Source of the DNA: Streptomyces coelicoflavus
Lineage (GTDB): Bacteria; Actinomycetota; Actinomycetes; Streptomycetales; Streptomycetaceae
DNA length: 64,000 nt
Assembly (NCBI RefSeq): GCF_003112555.1
Contig: NZ_BEWB01000005.1
Coordinates: 124,001 to 188,000 of the forward strand
Direction: 5' to 3'
Part shown: positions 52,006 through 60,717 of the stretch, in pieces
Layout: every line of letters begins with the position of its first letter
How positions within the stretch are numbered: position 1 is the first letter of the stretch
Notes under the pieces: model-generated
What the model saw: only the letters and a program-made list of their open reading frames with translations
What the model was told of the DNA's origin: nothing
Databases searched by the model: none
Translations under genes and position numbers: made by a program

Positions 52006-53607
52006 ATGCCGTCCACATCCGTGGATCACTCCGCCGTGCCCGCGGCCGAGACCGCTCCCGCCCCACGGGCGCCCGGCCGTCCGCGGTCCAACCCGTGGCT
52101 CACCCTCCTCGCCGTCGCGTTCGGGCTGTTCATGGTCCAGCTCGACGGCTCCGTCGTCGCCATCGCCAACCCCGAGATCGGCCGGGACCTGCACGCGTCC
52201 ACCGCCCAACTCCAGTGGGTGACCAACGCCTACCTGCTCGCGCTCGCCGCCACCCTCATCCTCGGCGGCAAGCTCGGGGACCGCTTCGGACGCCGCACCT
52301 ACTACCTCGTCGGCGTCGCCGGCTTCACCCTCGCCTCCGTCGCCATCGGCCTGTCCGGTTCGATCGAGGGCGTGGTCGCCTTCCGCGCCCTCCAAGGCGC
52401 CTTCGGCGGACTGCTGATGCCCAACACCCTCGGACTGCTCCGCTCCGTCTTCCCGCCGAAGAAGTTCGCCATGGCCGTGGGCATCTGGGCCATGGTCTCC
52501 GCCGTCGCGACCGCCCTCGGACCCATCGTCGGCGGCCTCCTCGTGGAACACGTCGACTGGGAGTCGGTCTTCTACATCAACGCCCCCATCGGTGTCGCCG
52601 CCATCGTCTTCGGCGCCCTCGTCCTCCCGCAGGGCCGCGACGCCACCGGCCGGGAACGCTTCGACATACCCGGCCTCGTCCTGCTCGCCCTCGGTCTCCT
52701 GGCCGTCGTCTTCGGCGTCGTCAAGGGCGAGACCTGGGGCTGGACCTCCGCCGGCACCCTCGGCGCGGTCGCCGCCGGCCTCGTCCTGCTGCTCGTGTTC
52801 GGCCGGCACGAGACCCGTGTGGAGCACCCGCTGCTGCCGATGCGCCTGTTCCGCAGCCGCGCGCTGACCATCGGCGCGATCGTCACCGCGCTCAACTTCT
52901 TCGTCATGCTCGGCGTGATCTTCTTCGTCATGCTGTACCTGCAGAACGTGCGCGGCTTCACGCCGGTCGAGGCGGGCGTGCGGACGCTGCCGCTCAGCCT
53001 CGCCTCGCTGGTGGCCTCGCCCCTGGGCGCGGCCCTCACCCAGCGCTTCGGCCCCCGGCTGACCATGCCGCTGGGCATGCTGCTCCAGGCGGCCTCCTGC
53101 TTCGGCATGCTCACCTGGCAGACCGACTCCTCCTACGCCACGATGTGGCCGCCGTTCGTCGCGCTCGGCCTCGGTGTCGGCATGGTGATGGCCGCGTCCT
53201 CCGACGCCATCGTGGGCAACGCGCCCGTCCGGGACGGCGGTGTGGCGGGCGGCCTCCAGGCGACGACCCTCCAGATCGGCGGGGCGCTCGGCACGTCGGT
53301 GCTGGTCTCCCTGATCAGCGCCAAGGTCGGGGCGACGCTCACGGGCGAGCTCACCCGTGCGGGCGTGCCCGCCGCCGTGGCCGACGGTCTCCTGGAGGCC
53401 AAGGACGCCGTGGCCATGGGCGTGGCGCCCGTCTCCGGCGACATGCCGGCCGGGATGCGGGCCGCCGTGGCGCAGGGGAGCGGGCAGGCGTTCATGAACG
53501 GCGTCCACCTGGCCGTGATCGTCACCGGCGCCCTCTGCGTGGTCGGCGCGCTCCTCGCCGCGGCCGGGCTCAGGCCTCCCCGGCCGCGGAGCGCGGAAGC
53601 ACCGTGA
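52006..53607 (+). CDS. MFS drug efflux transporter (DHA2, 14 TM)
   Basis: A 533-aa major facilitator of the EmrB/QacA type with 14 predicted helices. Motif D1 is FMVQLDGSVVAIANPEIGRDL; motif A is GKLGDRFGRRTYYLVG; antiporter motif C-type region ALGPIVGGLLVEHVDWESVF. A periplasmic-loop region follows near 440-480. A proton antiporter for drugs or toxic metabolites is likely. It lies downstream of the MarR gene. Its 3' end overlaps the convergent gene at 53570 by 38 bp. Confidence 0.92.
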   Translation: MPSTSVDHSAVPAAETAPAPRAPGRPRSNPWLTLLAVAFGLFMVQLDGSVVAIANPEIGRDLHASTAQLQWVTNAYLLALAATLILGGKLGDRFGRRTYYLVGVAGFTLASVAIGLSGSIEGVVAFRALQGAFGGLLMPNTLGLLRSVFPPKKFAMAVGIWAMVSAVATALGPIVGGLLVEHVDWESVFYINAPIGVAAIVFGALVLPQGRDATGRERFDIPGLVLLALGLLAVVFGVVKGETWGWTSAGTLGAVAAGLVLLLVFGRHETRVEHPLLPMRLFRSRALTIGAIVTALNFFVMLGVIFFVMLYLQNVRGFTPVEAGVRTLPLSLASLVASPLGAALTQRFGPRLTMPLGMLLQAASCFGMLTWQTDSSYATMWPPFVALGLGVGMVMAASSDAIVGNAPVRDGGVAGGLQATTLQIGGALGTSVLVSLISAKVGATLTGELTRAGVPAAVADGLLEAKDAVAMGVAPVSGDMPAGMRAAVAQGSGQAFMNGVHLAVIVTGALCVVGALLAAAGLRPPRPRSAEAP

Positions 53608-53986
53608 CCCGGTGGTAGTTGCAGCCGGCGGGCCCCGAGAGTCCGGAGGGGCCCGCGGCGAGGTCGGCCGGGGGCCGGGACTGGTGGGCCTTGAGCGCGA
53701 TGCTCGTCAGGCTCAGCAGCAGGTCGACGTCCGCGTCGCAGTCCAGGTGCACGGTCACCCAACGGGAGTTGGGCACCAGCCGGATGGCGGTGGAGCCGCC
53801 GAGGTCGTACTGGAAGCGCTGGATGGCCCGGTGGGTGAGGTGGAGGTCCACGTCCCGGTCCGAGTGGAAGTGGACGATCTCGTCGCGGACGGAGCGCAGC
53901 GCCCGTCCGGTTCGGCAACTGGCCGGACCCGCGGAGAGGTCGGGCCAGGCGTGCAGCCGCTCAAAGGCGCGCTGGGCCAGAGTCAT
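53570..53986 (-). CDS. Luciferase-domain (DUF5519) family protein
   Basis: A 138-aa protein resembling the 'luciferase domain' DUF5519 family. The visible pattern is HLTHRAIQRFQYDL, PNSRWVTVHLDCDADVDLLLSL, a family block with conserved Trp/His/Asp. This family has no proven light-producing role. There is no signal peptide. Convergent with, and overlapping, the MFS gene. Assignment is from motif memory. Confidence 0.65.
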   Translation of the reverse strand: MTLAQRAFERLHAWPDLSAGPASCRTGRALRSVRDEIVHFHSDRDVDLHLTHRAIQRFQYDLGGSTAIRLVPNSRWVTVHLDCDADVDLLLSLTSIALKAHQSRPPADLAAGPSGLSGPAGCNYHRVTVLPRSAAGEA

Positions 53987-54109
53987 GGCCCCATCGTCGC
54001 CCGATCACCGCTTCGCAACCAGAGGTTGAGTGATTCGTAACCGGCACGTGAGGTCGGCGGGGACCCTGCCGGGGCCCCGCCGACCGCGTGCCGGGAACGT
54101 CAGGCGGCG

Positions 54110-55201
54110 TCAGGTGGTGACGCAGCCGATCGAGTCGACCGGGAAGTCGTTGCCCGTCGACGTGGCGGTGAAGCCGAAGGTTACGCTCCCGTCCGGTGGT
54201 ACGACGCGGTTGTGGTCCACGTTCCGGACCGTGACCGTGCCGTCGGAGCCGCTGGACAGCGAACCGTTCCACACCCCGCCGAGCGTGGTCCCGCTGCCGG
54301 GCTGCCACTGCACCGCCCAGCCGTTCAGCGGCTCGGTGCCGTGGTTCATCACCTCGACCGAGCCCTGGAAGCCGCCGCTCCAGGAGTTCTCCACGGAGTA
54401 CACGGCCATGCAGGAACCCGTGTGCGTGGGCGGGTCGGTCGGGTCGGTCGGATCCGTCGGGTCCGGGTCCGGGGTGCTGCCGGAACCGCGGATGCCGGTG
54501 ACCTCTCCGTTGCCGCCGTCGAACACGACGTCAGAGCAGGAGAAGAAGTTCTCCTGGCTGTCCGAACGCACCCACTGCATGAAGATCAGCGCGTCGCCCG
54601 AGCGGCCCGAGGGCAGCGCGAGATCCCAGTAGTAGTGGCCGCCGTCGGTCCCCGGCGAGCCCTGCTGCGGCGGGTCGGTCACCGTCTGGATCAGCTCCAG
54701 GTCGTCCCAGCCCAGTTCGGACGTGGGCGACCAGCCCGGCTTGGTCAGGTACACCCGGAAGTCGCCGGGGTGGGCCGCCCAGTTGCTGTACTGCACCGGG
54801 ATCGTCGCACCCGACGTCAGGTGGGTGCGGGGCCAGTCGCCGCGCGGGGCGTTGTAGGCGGAGAAGTCGTACGGGGAACGGTCACCGGCACTGCACAGGG
54901 TGCCGTCCGGTACGTAACCGGCGCCGCGGCCGCCCGCGTTGGAGTCGAGCACGGCGAACCAGTTGTACAGTGCCGTCGCCCCGCTCTGGTCGAGCGCGGA
55001 CTGACAGGCCGGGTTCGTCGGGTCGAGGGCGCCGGTGCCGGTCTTGGCGTCCAGCTGGCACAGATAGGTGCGGGAGCCGGGCATCATCGCCACGCCGTGC
55101 GCCTCGGCCCGCCCCTGCCCGAGCAGGAAGGTCATGCCGAGCGCGCTGAGCAAGGTGGCCAGTACCGCCGCCAAGGACAGGAATCTGCTGCGTCGAGCCA
55201 T
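54110..55201 (-). CDS. celS2: Cellulose-oxidising LPMO (AA10) with CBM2, CelS2/ScLPMO10C-like
   Basis: A 363-aa secreted copper monooxygenase that cleaves crystalline cellulose. After the signal peptide, processing at AEA-His gives N-terminal His35, which with His144 (NWAAHPGDF) forms the copper brace; FFSCSDVVF holds the axial Phe. Positions match the S. coelicolor CelS2 protein. A Pro/Thr/Asp linker (DPDPTDPTDP) joins a C-terminal CBM2 (GSCMAVYSVENSWSGGFQG). It is downstream of celB, same strand, and likely acts with it. Confidence 0.96.
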   Translation of the reverse strand: MARRSRFLSLAAVLATLLSALGMTFLLGQGRAEAHGVAMMPGSRTYLCQLDAKTGTGALDPTNPACQSALDQSGATALYNWFAVLDSNAGGRGAGYVPDGTLCSAGDRSPYDFSAYNAPRGDWPRTHLTSGATIPVQYSNWAAHPGDFRVYLTKPGWSPTSELGWDDLELIQTVTDPPQQGSPGTDGGHYYWDLALPSGRSGDALIFMQWVRSDSQENFFSCSDVVFDGGNGEVTGIRGSGSTPDPDPTDPTDPTDPPTHTGSCMAVYSVENSWSGGFQGSVEVMNHGTEPLNGWAVQWQPGSGTTLGGVWNGSLSSGSDGTVTVRNVDHNRVVPPDGSVTFGFTATSTGNDFPVDSIGCVTT

Positions 55202-55328
55202 AGGGGTCTCCCAACGGTCTCACTGATGATCAGCTCATGACAAGGGCGAGGGTCGTGATGGAACCCCCGCCCGTCCGGGGCGGGCGCTTCGACCGGACGG
55301 GCGGGGAGGCGGTGGGCGGGGCCGGCCG

Positions 55329-56489
55329 TCAGGCCGTGGTGCAGGCGGTGCCGTTCAGCAGGAATCCGGCCGGCTCGGCGAACGTGCCGCTGTAGGTGCC
55401 CTGGAAGCCGAACGACAAGCTGCCGCCGGGGGCGATCCGGGCGTTGTGGCTCACGCCGGTCGCCGTGACGCTGCCCGTGGACGGCGTGACGGAGGCGTTC
55501 CAGGCGTTGCCGATCCGCTGACCGGAGGGCAGGGTGAAGGCGAGCTGCCAGCCGTCGACGGGCGCCGTTCCCGTGTTGGTGACGGTGACGTCCGCGGTGA
55601 AGCCGTCCTGCCACACGTTGGTGCCGTACGACACCTCGCACGCCGACGCGTCACCCGGCTCGCCGGGGTCCGGACCGGGGTCCGTGCCGCCCGGGGTGCC
55701 GTCGGTCTCGACGGTGGAGGAGAACGAGTTCACGGCCAGCCCGGCGCCGTTCTGCCAGGGCTCGAAGCCTGCCTGCACGCTCGTCAGGTACCAGTCGTCC
55801 TGGGCGAGTCCGCGTGCCACGGTCGCCCGGACGAAGTCCATGACGTCGAAGCTCCAGCCGGTGATCGCCGACGGCGCCACGAACGACAGCACGTCGTTGG
55901 AGCCGTTGCCGCCGCTCCACACCTCCCAGGTCCGTCCGCCCACGGTCGCCGATCCCACCGGCGACCCGATGGGCTGGATCGGCCCCACCTTGTTGAACCA
56001 GATCATGATCTCGGTCCGGTTGACCCCGTCGGTCCGCGCGGTCGGGTCCAGCCAGATGTCGTACGAGGCGTTGTAGACGGCGTTGTCGACGAAGCCGTAG
56101 GAGATGCTGGACGGCGCCCTGGAGACGGTGTCGAGCCGGGCGGGGAGGCTGGTGCCCGGCGAACAGTTCGTGTAGTGGCAGCCGTTGAAGACCGACGGGT
56201 ACGACTTCGGAGCCCCGTTGGTCGGCGCCGAGCCGTCGGCCTGCGTGACGCGGAAGCCGGTGTCGGTGGCGGTGACGCACTGGGTGGCGCTCGAACCCCA
56301 GCGGTTGTTCTGGACGACGTACCGTCCCTGGATCGTCGTCGTCCCGAAGGGTTCGCAGATCGTGGTGTCCGCCTGGGCCGGCGGCGCGGCGGTCGCGAGT
56401 GACGCGAGGAGGGCGAAGGCCAGCAGGGCGGCGCTCAGGGCGCCCAGGAGGCCACGCCGGGCGCGGGCTCGGGGCCGTAACGTTCGCAT
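55329..56489 (-). CDS. celB: Secreted endo-beta-1,4-glucanase, GH12 with CBM2 (CelB)
   Basis: A 386-aa exported cellulase. The signal peptide ends near PPAQA. The GH12 domain contains the nucleophile Glu in NRTEIMIWFNKVG and acid/base Glu in QAGFEPWQNGAGL. A Pro/Gly/Asp-rich linker leads to a CBM2 (CEVSYGTNVWQDGFTADVTV). It matches CelB of S. lividans/coelicolor. ATG 56489 has a GGAGAGG site. Two perfect/near-perfect CebR-type palindromes lie 42-81 bp upstream, with a third further up, so cellobiose induction is expected. Confidence 0.96.
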   Translation of the reverse strand: MRTLRPRARARRGLLGALSAALLAFALLASLATAAPPAQADTTICEPFGTTTIQGRYVVQNNRWGSSATQCVTATDTGFRVTQADGSAPTNGAPKSYPSVFNGCHYTNCSPGTSLPARLDTVSRAPSSISYGFVDNAVYNASYDIWLDPTARTDGVNRTEIMIWFNKVGPIQPIGSPVGSATVGGRTWEVWSGGNGSNDVLSFVAPSAITGWSFDVMDFVRATVARGLAQDDWYLTSVQAGFEPWQNGAGLAVNSFSSTVETDGTPGGTDPGPDPGEPGDASACEVSYGTNVWQDGFTADVTVTNTGTAPVDGWQLAFTLPSGQRIGNAWNASVTPSTGSVTATGVSHNARIAPGGSLSFGFQGTYSGTFAEPAGFLLNGTACTTA

Positions 56490-56530
56490 GGGGCCTCTCC
56501 GGGGGTGCGGGGGGAAGGAGGGGGCCGGTG

Positions 56531-56570
56531 CGGGAGCGCTCCCAACTCCCCACTGATGGGAGCGCTCCCA
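56531..56570. promoter_or_regulatory. Two CebR-type operators upstream of celB
   Basis: CGGGAGCGCTCCCA (56531-56544, 13 of 14 matches to TGGGAGCGCTCCCA) and a perfect TGGGAGCGCTCCCA (56557-56570) lie 26 bp centre to centre, 42 bp and more before the celB ATG. This is the known target of CebR, the cellobiose-responsive repressor, in Streptomyces. Confidence 0.92.
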
Positions 56571-56678
56571 CTTACCGGTTGATTGAGGACTGTAGGAGCG
56601 GTTCATGTTCCTGACAAGACTGTGCGTGCCGAAGTTGTCGAACAAATCTCGAAGCCCCAGGTGACAGCCCCGCCCTGT

Positions 56679-56692
56679 GGGGAGCGCTCCCG
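56679..56692. promoter_or_regulatory. Third CebR-like palindrome
   Basis: GGGGAGCGCTCCCG keeps the central 12-bp GGGAGCGCTCCC palindrome with changed flanks. It lies between the LacI regulator's 3' end and celB and could allow looping with the promoter-proximal pair. Confidence 0.75.
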
Positions 56693-56748
56693 GCGAAGCA
56701 GTCGCCCGAGCGTCGGCCCGGGACGCGCGGACCCGCTTCGGACCCCGC

Positions 56749-57774
56749 TCATGCGGAGTCGCGGATCACCAGTTCCGTGCGGAGGATGACGTGGCGCCAG
56801 GCGACGGGAGACTCCTCCATCTCCTCCTGGAGCAGCCGCACCATCGTGCGGCCGATCTCCTCCAGCGGCTGCCGGACCGTCGTCAGCGGCGGGTCGGTGG
56901 GACGGGCCGGGTGGAAGTCGTCGAAGCCGATCACCGCCACGTCCTGCGGCACCCGGCGGCCCGCCGCCCGCAGCGCGTTGAGCGCACCGGCGGCGAGCGT
57001 GTCCGACGCGGCGAACACCGCGTCGATGTCCGGATGCCGGGCGAGCAGACCGGTCATCGCCCGGCAGCCGCTCTCCTCCGTGAAGTCGCTCCCCTCGACG
57101 ACCAGCGACGCCCCGGCCGCCACGCCCGCCGCCTCCAGTGCCTCCCGGTACCCGCGCAGGCGGCACTGGGCGACGTACATGTCCAGCGGTCCGCTGACGG
57201 CCCCGATCCTGCTCCGTCCGGCGTCCAGCAGATACCTGACCGCGCCGCGCGCGCCGCCCGCGTTGTCGGCGTCGACGTAGGTGACGCTCTCCTCGCCGGA
57301 ACGCCGCCCCAGCATGACCGTCGGCAGCCCCGCCTTGGCGAGCATGTCCGGCAGCGGATCCTCGGCGTGCACGGACATGAGCAGCACTCCGTCGACCCGG
57401 CCGCCCCGCGCGTACTCCACGAAACGCTGCCGCTCGGTGTCCGTGCGGACCAGTGTGAGCAGCAGTTGCACCGGGGTGTCGGTGAGGGCGTCGCCGACCG
57501 CGTGGACGACCTCCGTGAAGAACGGCTCCCCGAACAGCCGCCAGTCCGGCTCCGTCATCACCAGCGCGACGGCGTCGGCGCGGTGCCCCGCCAGGGAACG
57601 GGCCGCGAGGTTCGGGACGTACCCCAGTTCGGCGATGGCCCGCTGCACGGCGCGGCGCGTCGAATCCCGCACGCCCGCGGCGTTGTTGACGACCCTCGAG
57701 ACGGTGCCCCGGCCCACGCCGGCGAGGGCGGCCACCTCCTCCAGCGTCGGCGTGCCGGGACGCTGCCTGCCCAT
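56749..57774 (-). CDS. LacI-family transcriptional regulator
   Basis: A 341-aa repressor. The HTH (residues 9-58) is PTLEEVAALAGVGRGTVSRVV followed by the hinge LAARSLAGHRADAVALVM. The periplasmic-binding-protein-like core contains FAASDTLAAGALNALR and VAVIGFDDFHPARPTDPPLTTV. It lies upstream of celB in the same direction and probably responds to cello-oligosaccharides. Whether it, or a CebR elsewhere, binds the adjacent palindromes is unresolved. Confidence 0.92.
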   Translation of the reverse strand: MGRQRPGTPTLEEVAALAGVGRGTVSRVVNNAAGVRDSTRRAVQRAIAELGYVPNLAARSLAGHRADAVALVMTEPDWRLFGEPFFTEVVHAVGDALTDTPVQLLLTLVRTDTERQRFVEYARGGRVDGVLLMSVHAEDPLPDMLAKAGLPTVMLGRRSGEESVTYVDADNAGGARGAVRYLLDAGRSRIGAVSGPLDMYVAQCRLRGYREALEAAGVAAGASLVVEGSDFTEESGCRAMTGLLARHPDIDAVFAASDTLAAGALNALRAAGRRVPQDVAVIGFDDFHPARPTDPPLTTVRQPLEEIGRTMVRLLQEEMEESPVAWRHVILRTELVIRDSA

Positions 57775-57948
57775 GTCCGCCCGCCTTCCCCCACGAGATC
57801 ATCCGATACTACGGTGACCCGCGCCGGCCCGGCGGGGCGATCGCGAGGACGGGGGCCGAGGAGGAGGACGCGGCCGAGGCCGCGCTCGGGGCCGGTGTCC
57901 CGCGCTCGCGAGCCCGGCCGGCGCCGGCGGCCTCGGGGTCCCCGGCCG

Positions 57949-59085
57949 TCAGTGGTCCAGGCGGACCGGCATCAGCAGGGAGAACGTCCCCTCGTCGTCC
58001 GTGCGGCGGATCGCCAGCGGCGCCGTGGGGGCGGCCCCGAACTCCAGGACGAGCCGGTCCCGGTCCGCGGCCGCGAGCGCGTCCAGCAGGAACCCGCGGT
58101 CGACGCCGACGCTGTTCCCGTCCGCTTCGCCGTCCCCGACGACGGTCACCGTTCCGTCGTCGGTCGTCGCCAGCACGCTGACGTCACGCGCCGACGGGCC
58201 GGGCTCCCCCGCCTCGGCCGTGCGGACGGGGCCGGTCTCCAACGCCTCGCGGAGCGCGGGCACATCGACGACGACCCGTCGCCCGGCCGGCAGTTGGACG
58301 AGACGGCGGTAGTCGGGGAAGTCGTGGGCCAGACGTTGCCCCGACACCTGGCGCTCGCCCGCCTCCAGAGTGACGCGGTCGGTCTCGACGGCGAATCCGG
58401 CGGGTTCGTCGCCCCCCAGCAGCGCGCGCATCGCGTCGACGAGCGGGGCGGGCACGACGACCTGTTCACGCGGTCCACCGTGTCCGGCGGAGGCGGGGTC
58501 GGACGCGGACGCGGACGCGGAGGCGGGGTCGGAGCCGGAGGCCATGCGCGCGACGGCCATCCGGTACCGGTCGGTGGCCACGACGTGCAGCGTGTCGCCG
58601 TCGACGTCGAACAGAACCCCGCCGAGCATCGGCAGTTCGGGGTCCTTGCCGACGGCGAAACGGACCGCGTCGATCGCGCCCGCCAGTTCGGTCGAGCCAA
58701 GGGACAGTCGGACAGTGTCGGTACGCGGCGAAGCGGTCATGGGGTTCTCCCTGTGGTCGAGTAGCGCTCGGAGCGTGGAGAACTCGATGCGGGCTTCGGT
58801 CAGCCCCGCTTCGAGACGGCGCAGGTGCGCCTGGAGCAGCCGTCGCACGAGGGCCGGGTCCGCGCCGGACCAGCCGGCCAGGACCAGCCGGATGTCCGCC
58901 AGCGGCATGCCCGCCCGCCGCAGCCGCGCGAGCACCCTGGCCTCGTCGAGCTGCTCCGGGGCGTACCAGCGGTAGCCGCTCGCCGGATCGACCCGGTCGG
59001 GGACCAGCACGCCGGCACGGTCGTAGAACCGCAGGGCGCTCACACCCAGTCCGCTGTCGCGGGCCATTTCCCCAATGCTGCGCAT
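57949..59085 (-). CDS. MerR helix-turn-helix fused to partial DnaN sliding clamp
   Basis: A 378-aa fusion. Residues 1-70 are a MerR DNA-binding domain (SIGEMARDSGLGVSALRFYDRAG, here shown in part as MRSIGEMARDSG and ALRFYDRAGVLVP), followed by a dimerisation helix to about 112. Residues about 120-378 match DnaN domains 2 and 3: VGKDPELPMLGGVLFDVDGDTLHVVATDRYRM split as PELPMLGGVLFD and VVATDRYRMAV, DFPDYRRLVQLP, and the terminal LLMPVRLDH. DnaN domain 1 is absent. A Ser/Asp/Ala repeat (SDPASASASASDPASAGH) is inserted near 185. A GGGAGAA site before Met116 (58740) could start a clamp-only product. Confidence 0.88.
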   Translation of the reverse strand: MRSIGEMARDSGLGVSALRFYDRAGVLVPDRVDPASGYRWYAPEQLDEARVLARLRRAGMPLADIRLVLAGWSGADPALVRRLLQAHLRRLEAGLTEARIEFSTLRALLDHRENPMTASPRTDTVRLSLGSTELAGAIDAVRFAVGKDPELPMLGGVLFDVDGDTLHVVATDRYRMAVARMASGSDPASASASASDPASAGHGGPREQVVVPAPLVDAMRALLGGDEPAGFAVETDRVTLEAGERQVSGQRLAHDFPDYRRLVQLPAGRRVVVDVPALREALETGPVRTAEAGEPGPSARDVSVLATTDDGTVTVVGDGEADGNSVGVDRGFLLDALAAADRDRLVLEFGAAPTAPLAIRRTDDEGTFSLLMPVRLDH

Positions 59086-59197
59086 CTCGCTCTCCACGTC
59101 CGGAACTCTGAGCCCTTGACCAGGTCGAGGGTCAACCACGGGGTGTCCGGCGGTGGCCGGCCGGCCCGCACGACCCGTCGTCTGCCATTCTTGCGCC

Positions 59198-59956
59198 GTG
59201 CCAGATCCCAGCGCCGTCACCCCTGACGCCCCAGCGGCGATACGGATGCCGCTCCTCACCCAGGAGTGGCTCGACCTCGCCTTCGTCCACTGGGCCGTCG
59301 AGCCCTCCGTCGTGGCGGGACTGATGCCGAGCGGCACGGTCCCCGACACGCACGAGGGACTCACCTACGTCGGACTCGTCGCCTTCCGGATGCACCGGGT
59401 CGGGTGGTTCCGGCTGCCCGGAATCCCCTACCTCGGCTCGTTCCCGGAGACCAACGTGCGTCTGTACAGCGTGGACGCGCACGGGCGGCGCGGCGTGGTC
59501 TTCCGCTCGATGGACGCCTCGCGGCTGCTGCCGGTGGTGATGGGACGCGTCGGCTTCCGGCTGCCGTACCTGTGGTCCCGCATGACCGTTCGTCCGGAGG
59601 GCGACACCGTGACCTACACCAGTACCCGCCGCTGGCCGGGACCGCGCGGTGCCCGCAGCCGCATCACCGTGCGGACCGGAGAACGCATCGACGAGCCCAC
59701 GCCCCTGGAGCACTTCCTCACCGCCCGCTGGGGCATGCACAACATGTTCTTCGGCGGGGCCGCGTACCTGCCCAACGATCACCCCCGCTGGCCCCTGCAC
59801 CGGGCCCGGCTCGTCTCGTGCGACGAGGACCTGGTCGCGAGCGCGGGGATACCCGCCCCGACGGAAGCACCGGTCAGCGTCCTCTACTCACCCGGAGTGC
59901 CGGTCCGCCTCGGCCGCCCGGCCCGGCGGGTCACCACCGCGCCGGCCGTCCCTTGA
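59198..59956 (+). CDS. DUF2071 (YqjF-like) protein
   Basis: A 252-aa soluble protein. DUF2071 features: LTQEWLDLAFVHWAVEPSVV, PYLGSFPETNVRLYSVD and FLTARWGMHNMFFGGAAYLPNDHPRWPLHRA (in pieces: FLTARWGMHN and NDHPRWPLHRAR). Bacillus YqjF is of the same family, with unknown biochemical role. GTG 59198 begins without a ribosome binding site, 113 bp from the divergent MerR fusion; ATG 59246 is an alternative. Followed 34 bp later by a SnoaL-like gene. Confidence 0.82.
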   Translation: MPDPSAVTPDAPAAIRMPLLTQEWLDLAFVHWAVEPSVVAGLMPSGTVPDTHEGLTYVGLVAFRMHRVGWFRLPGIPYLGSFPETNVRLYSVDAHGRRGVVFRSMDASRLLPVVMGRVGFRLPYLWSRMTVRPEGDTVTYTSTRRWPGPRGARSRITVRTGERIDEPTPLEHFLTARWGMHNMFFGGAAYLPNDHPRWPLHRARLVSCDEDLVASAGIPAPTEAPVSVLYSPGVPVRLGRPARRVTTAPAVP

Positions 59957-59990
59957 CCTCAAGCGCGGTCGAGGTACCACAGTGATCCGC

Positions 59991-60479
59991 ATGAACCCGG
60001 AAGCCGTACCCACTGAAGTCGTACCCACTGACCCCGCACCCGCTCAAGCCGCACCCACTGAGCCCGCACCCACTGAGCCCGCACCCACCGAAGCCGAGTC
60101 CGCGGACATCGAGGCCATCGAGCACGTCGTGGCCACCGTCGAACGCACCCAGCGTGCCAAGGACGCCGAAGGATTCCTCGCCCTCTTCCATCCCGACGCG
60201 CTCTGGACCACCGCCCACGGGAAGGTGCTGCTCGGCCTCGACGCGATCGCCGCGTTCACCCGCGCGGTGCTGCCGGACGCCGTCTGGGACGGCGACGTCA
60301 CCTACGAGGTGGCACACACGCGGTTCCTGCGCCCCGACGTGGCGGCGGTCAAGGTCCGGCAGGTCTACCACTCGGCGGAGGGCGACACGGAGGGCACCCC
60401 GCTGTACGTCATGACCAGGCAGGACGACGGACGCTGGCTGCTGCACGTCGGCCAGAACACCGAGGTCCGCAGCGGGTGA
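59991..60479 (+). CDS. SnoaL/SgcJ-like protein with repeat N-terminus
   Basis: A 162-aa protein. Residues about 40-160 form a small alpha+beta barrel of the SgcJ/EcaC oxidoreductase (NTF2-like) type: ATVERTQRAKDAEGFLALFHPDALWTTAHGK in pieces, DAIAAFTRAVLPDA, and DDGRWLLHVGQNTEV. The first 36 residues are a Pro-Thr-Glu-Pro-Ala repeat coded by six 15-bp units, probably flexible. Many relatives have small-ligand or polyketide-related roles. ATG 59991; GTG 59982 is an alternative. Confidence 0.82.
   Translation: MNPEAVPTEVVPTDPAPAQAAPTEPAPTEPAPTEAESADIEAIEHVVATVERTQRAKDAEGFLALFHPDALWTTAHGKVLLGLDAIAAFTRAVLPDAVWDGDVTYEVAHTRFLRPDVAAVKVRQVYHSAEGDTEGTPLYVMTRQDDGRWLLHVGQNTEVRSG
60006..60095 (+). repeat. 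Six 15-bp tandem units coding PTE-type repeats
   Basis: Six contiguous 15-bp units (GTACCCACTGAAGTC to GCACCCACCGAAGCC) encode the N-terminal repeat of the SnoaL-like protein. Units 4 and 5 are identical. The array may vary in length between strains. Confidence 0.88.
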
Positions 60480-60717
60480 CACCTGGGCCTCCTGGCCGCC
60501 GGGGGCCTCAACGGCTCCCACGCCGGTGCGACGCCGACGGCACGGCCCGGCGAACCCGGGGTCGACGATCCGGCGCGGCTCCCCGTGTCGCAGCAGCGCG
60601 GCGGCGTCCCCGGCCTGCTTCCGGCGCGGTGCGCCACGGACCTCCGCCCGCCCACGAGTACGGCGACATCGTGCGGATCTCCAGCCCGCGCCTCGGTGCG
60701 CCGGTCGGCGGCCCGGC

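Noticed and set aside
60480..60717. Possible P450-like scrap (YGDIVRISSPRLG) between the SnoaL-like and ATPase genes
   Set aside because: Too short, no second P450 motif, and no consistent frame.
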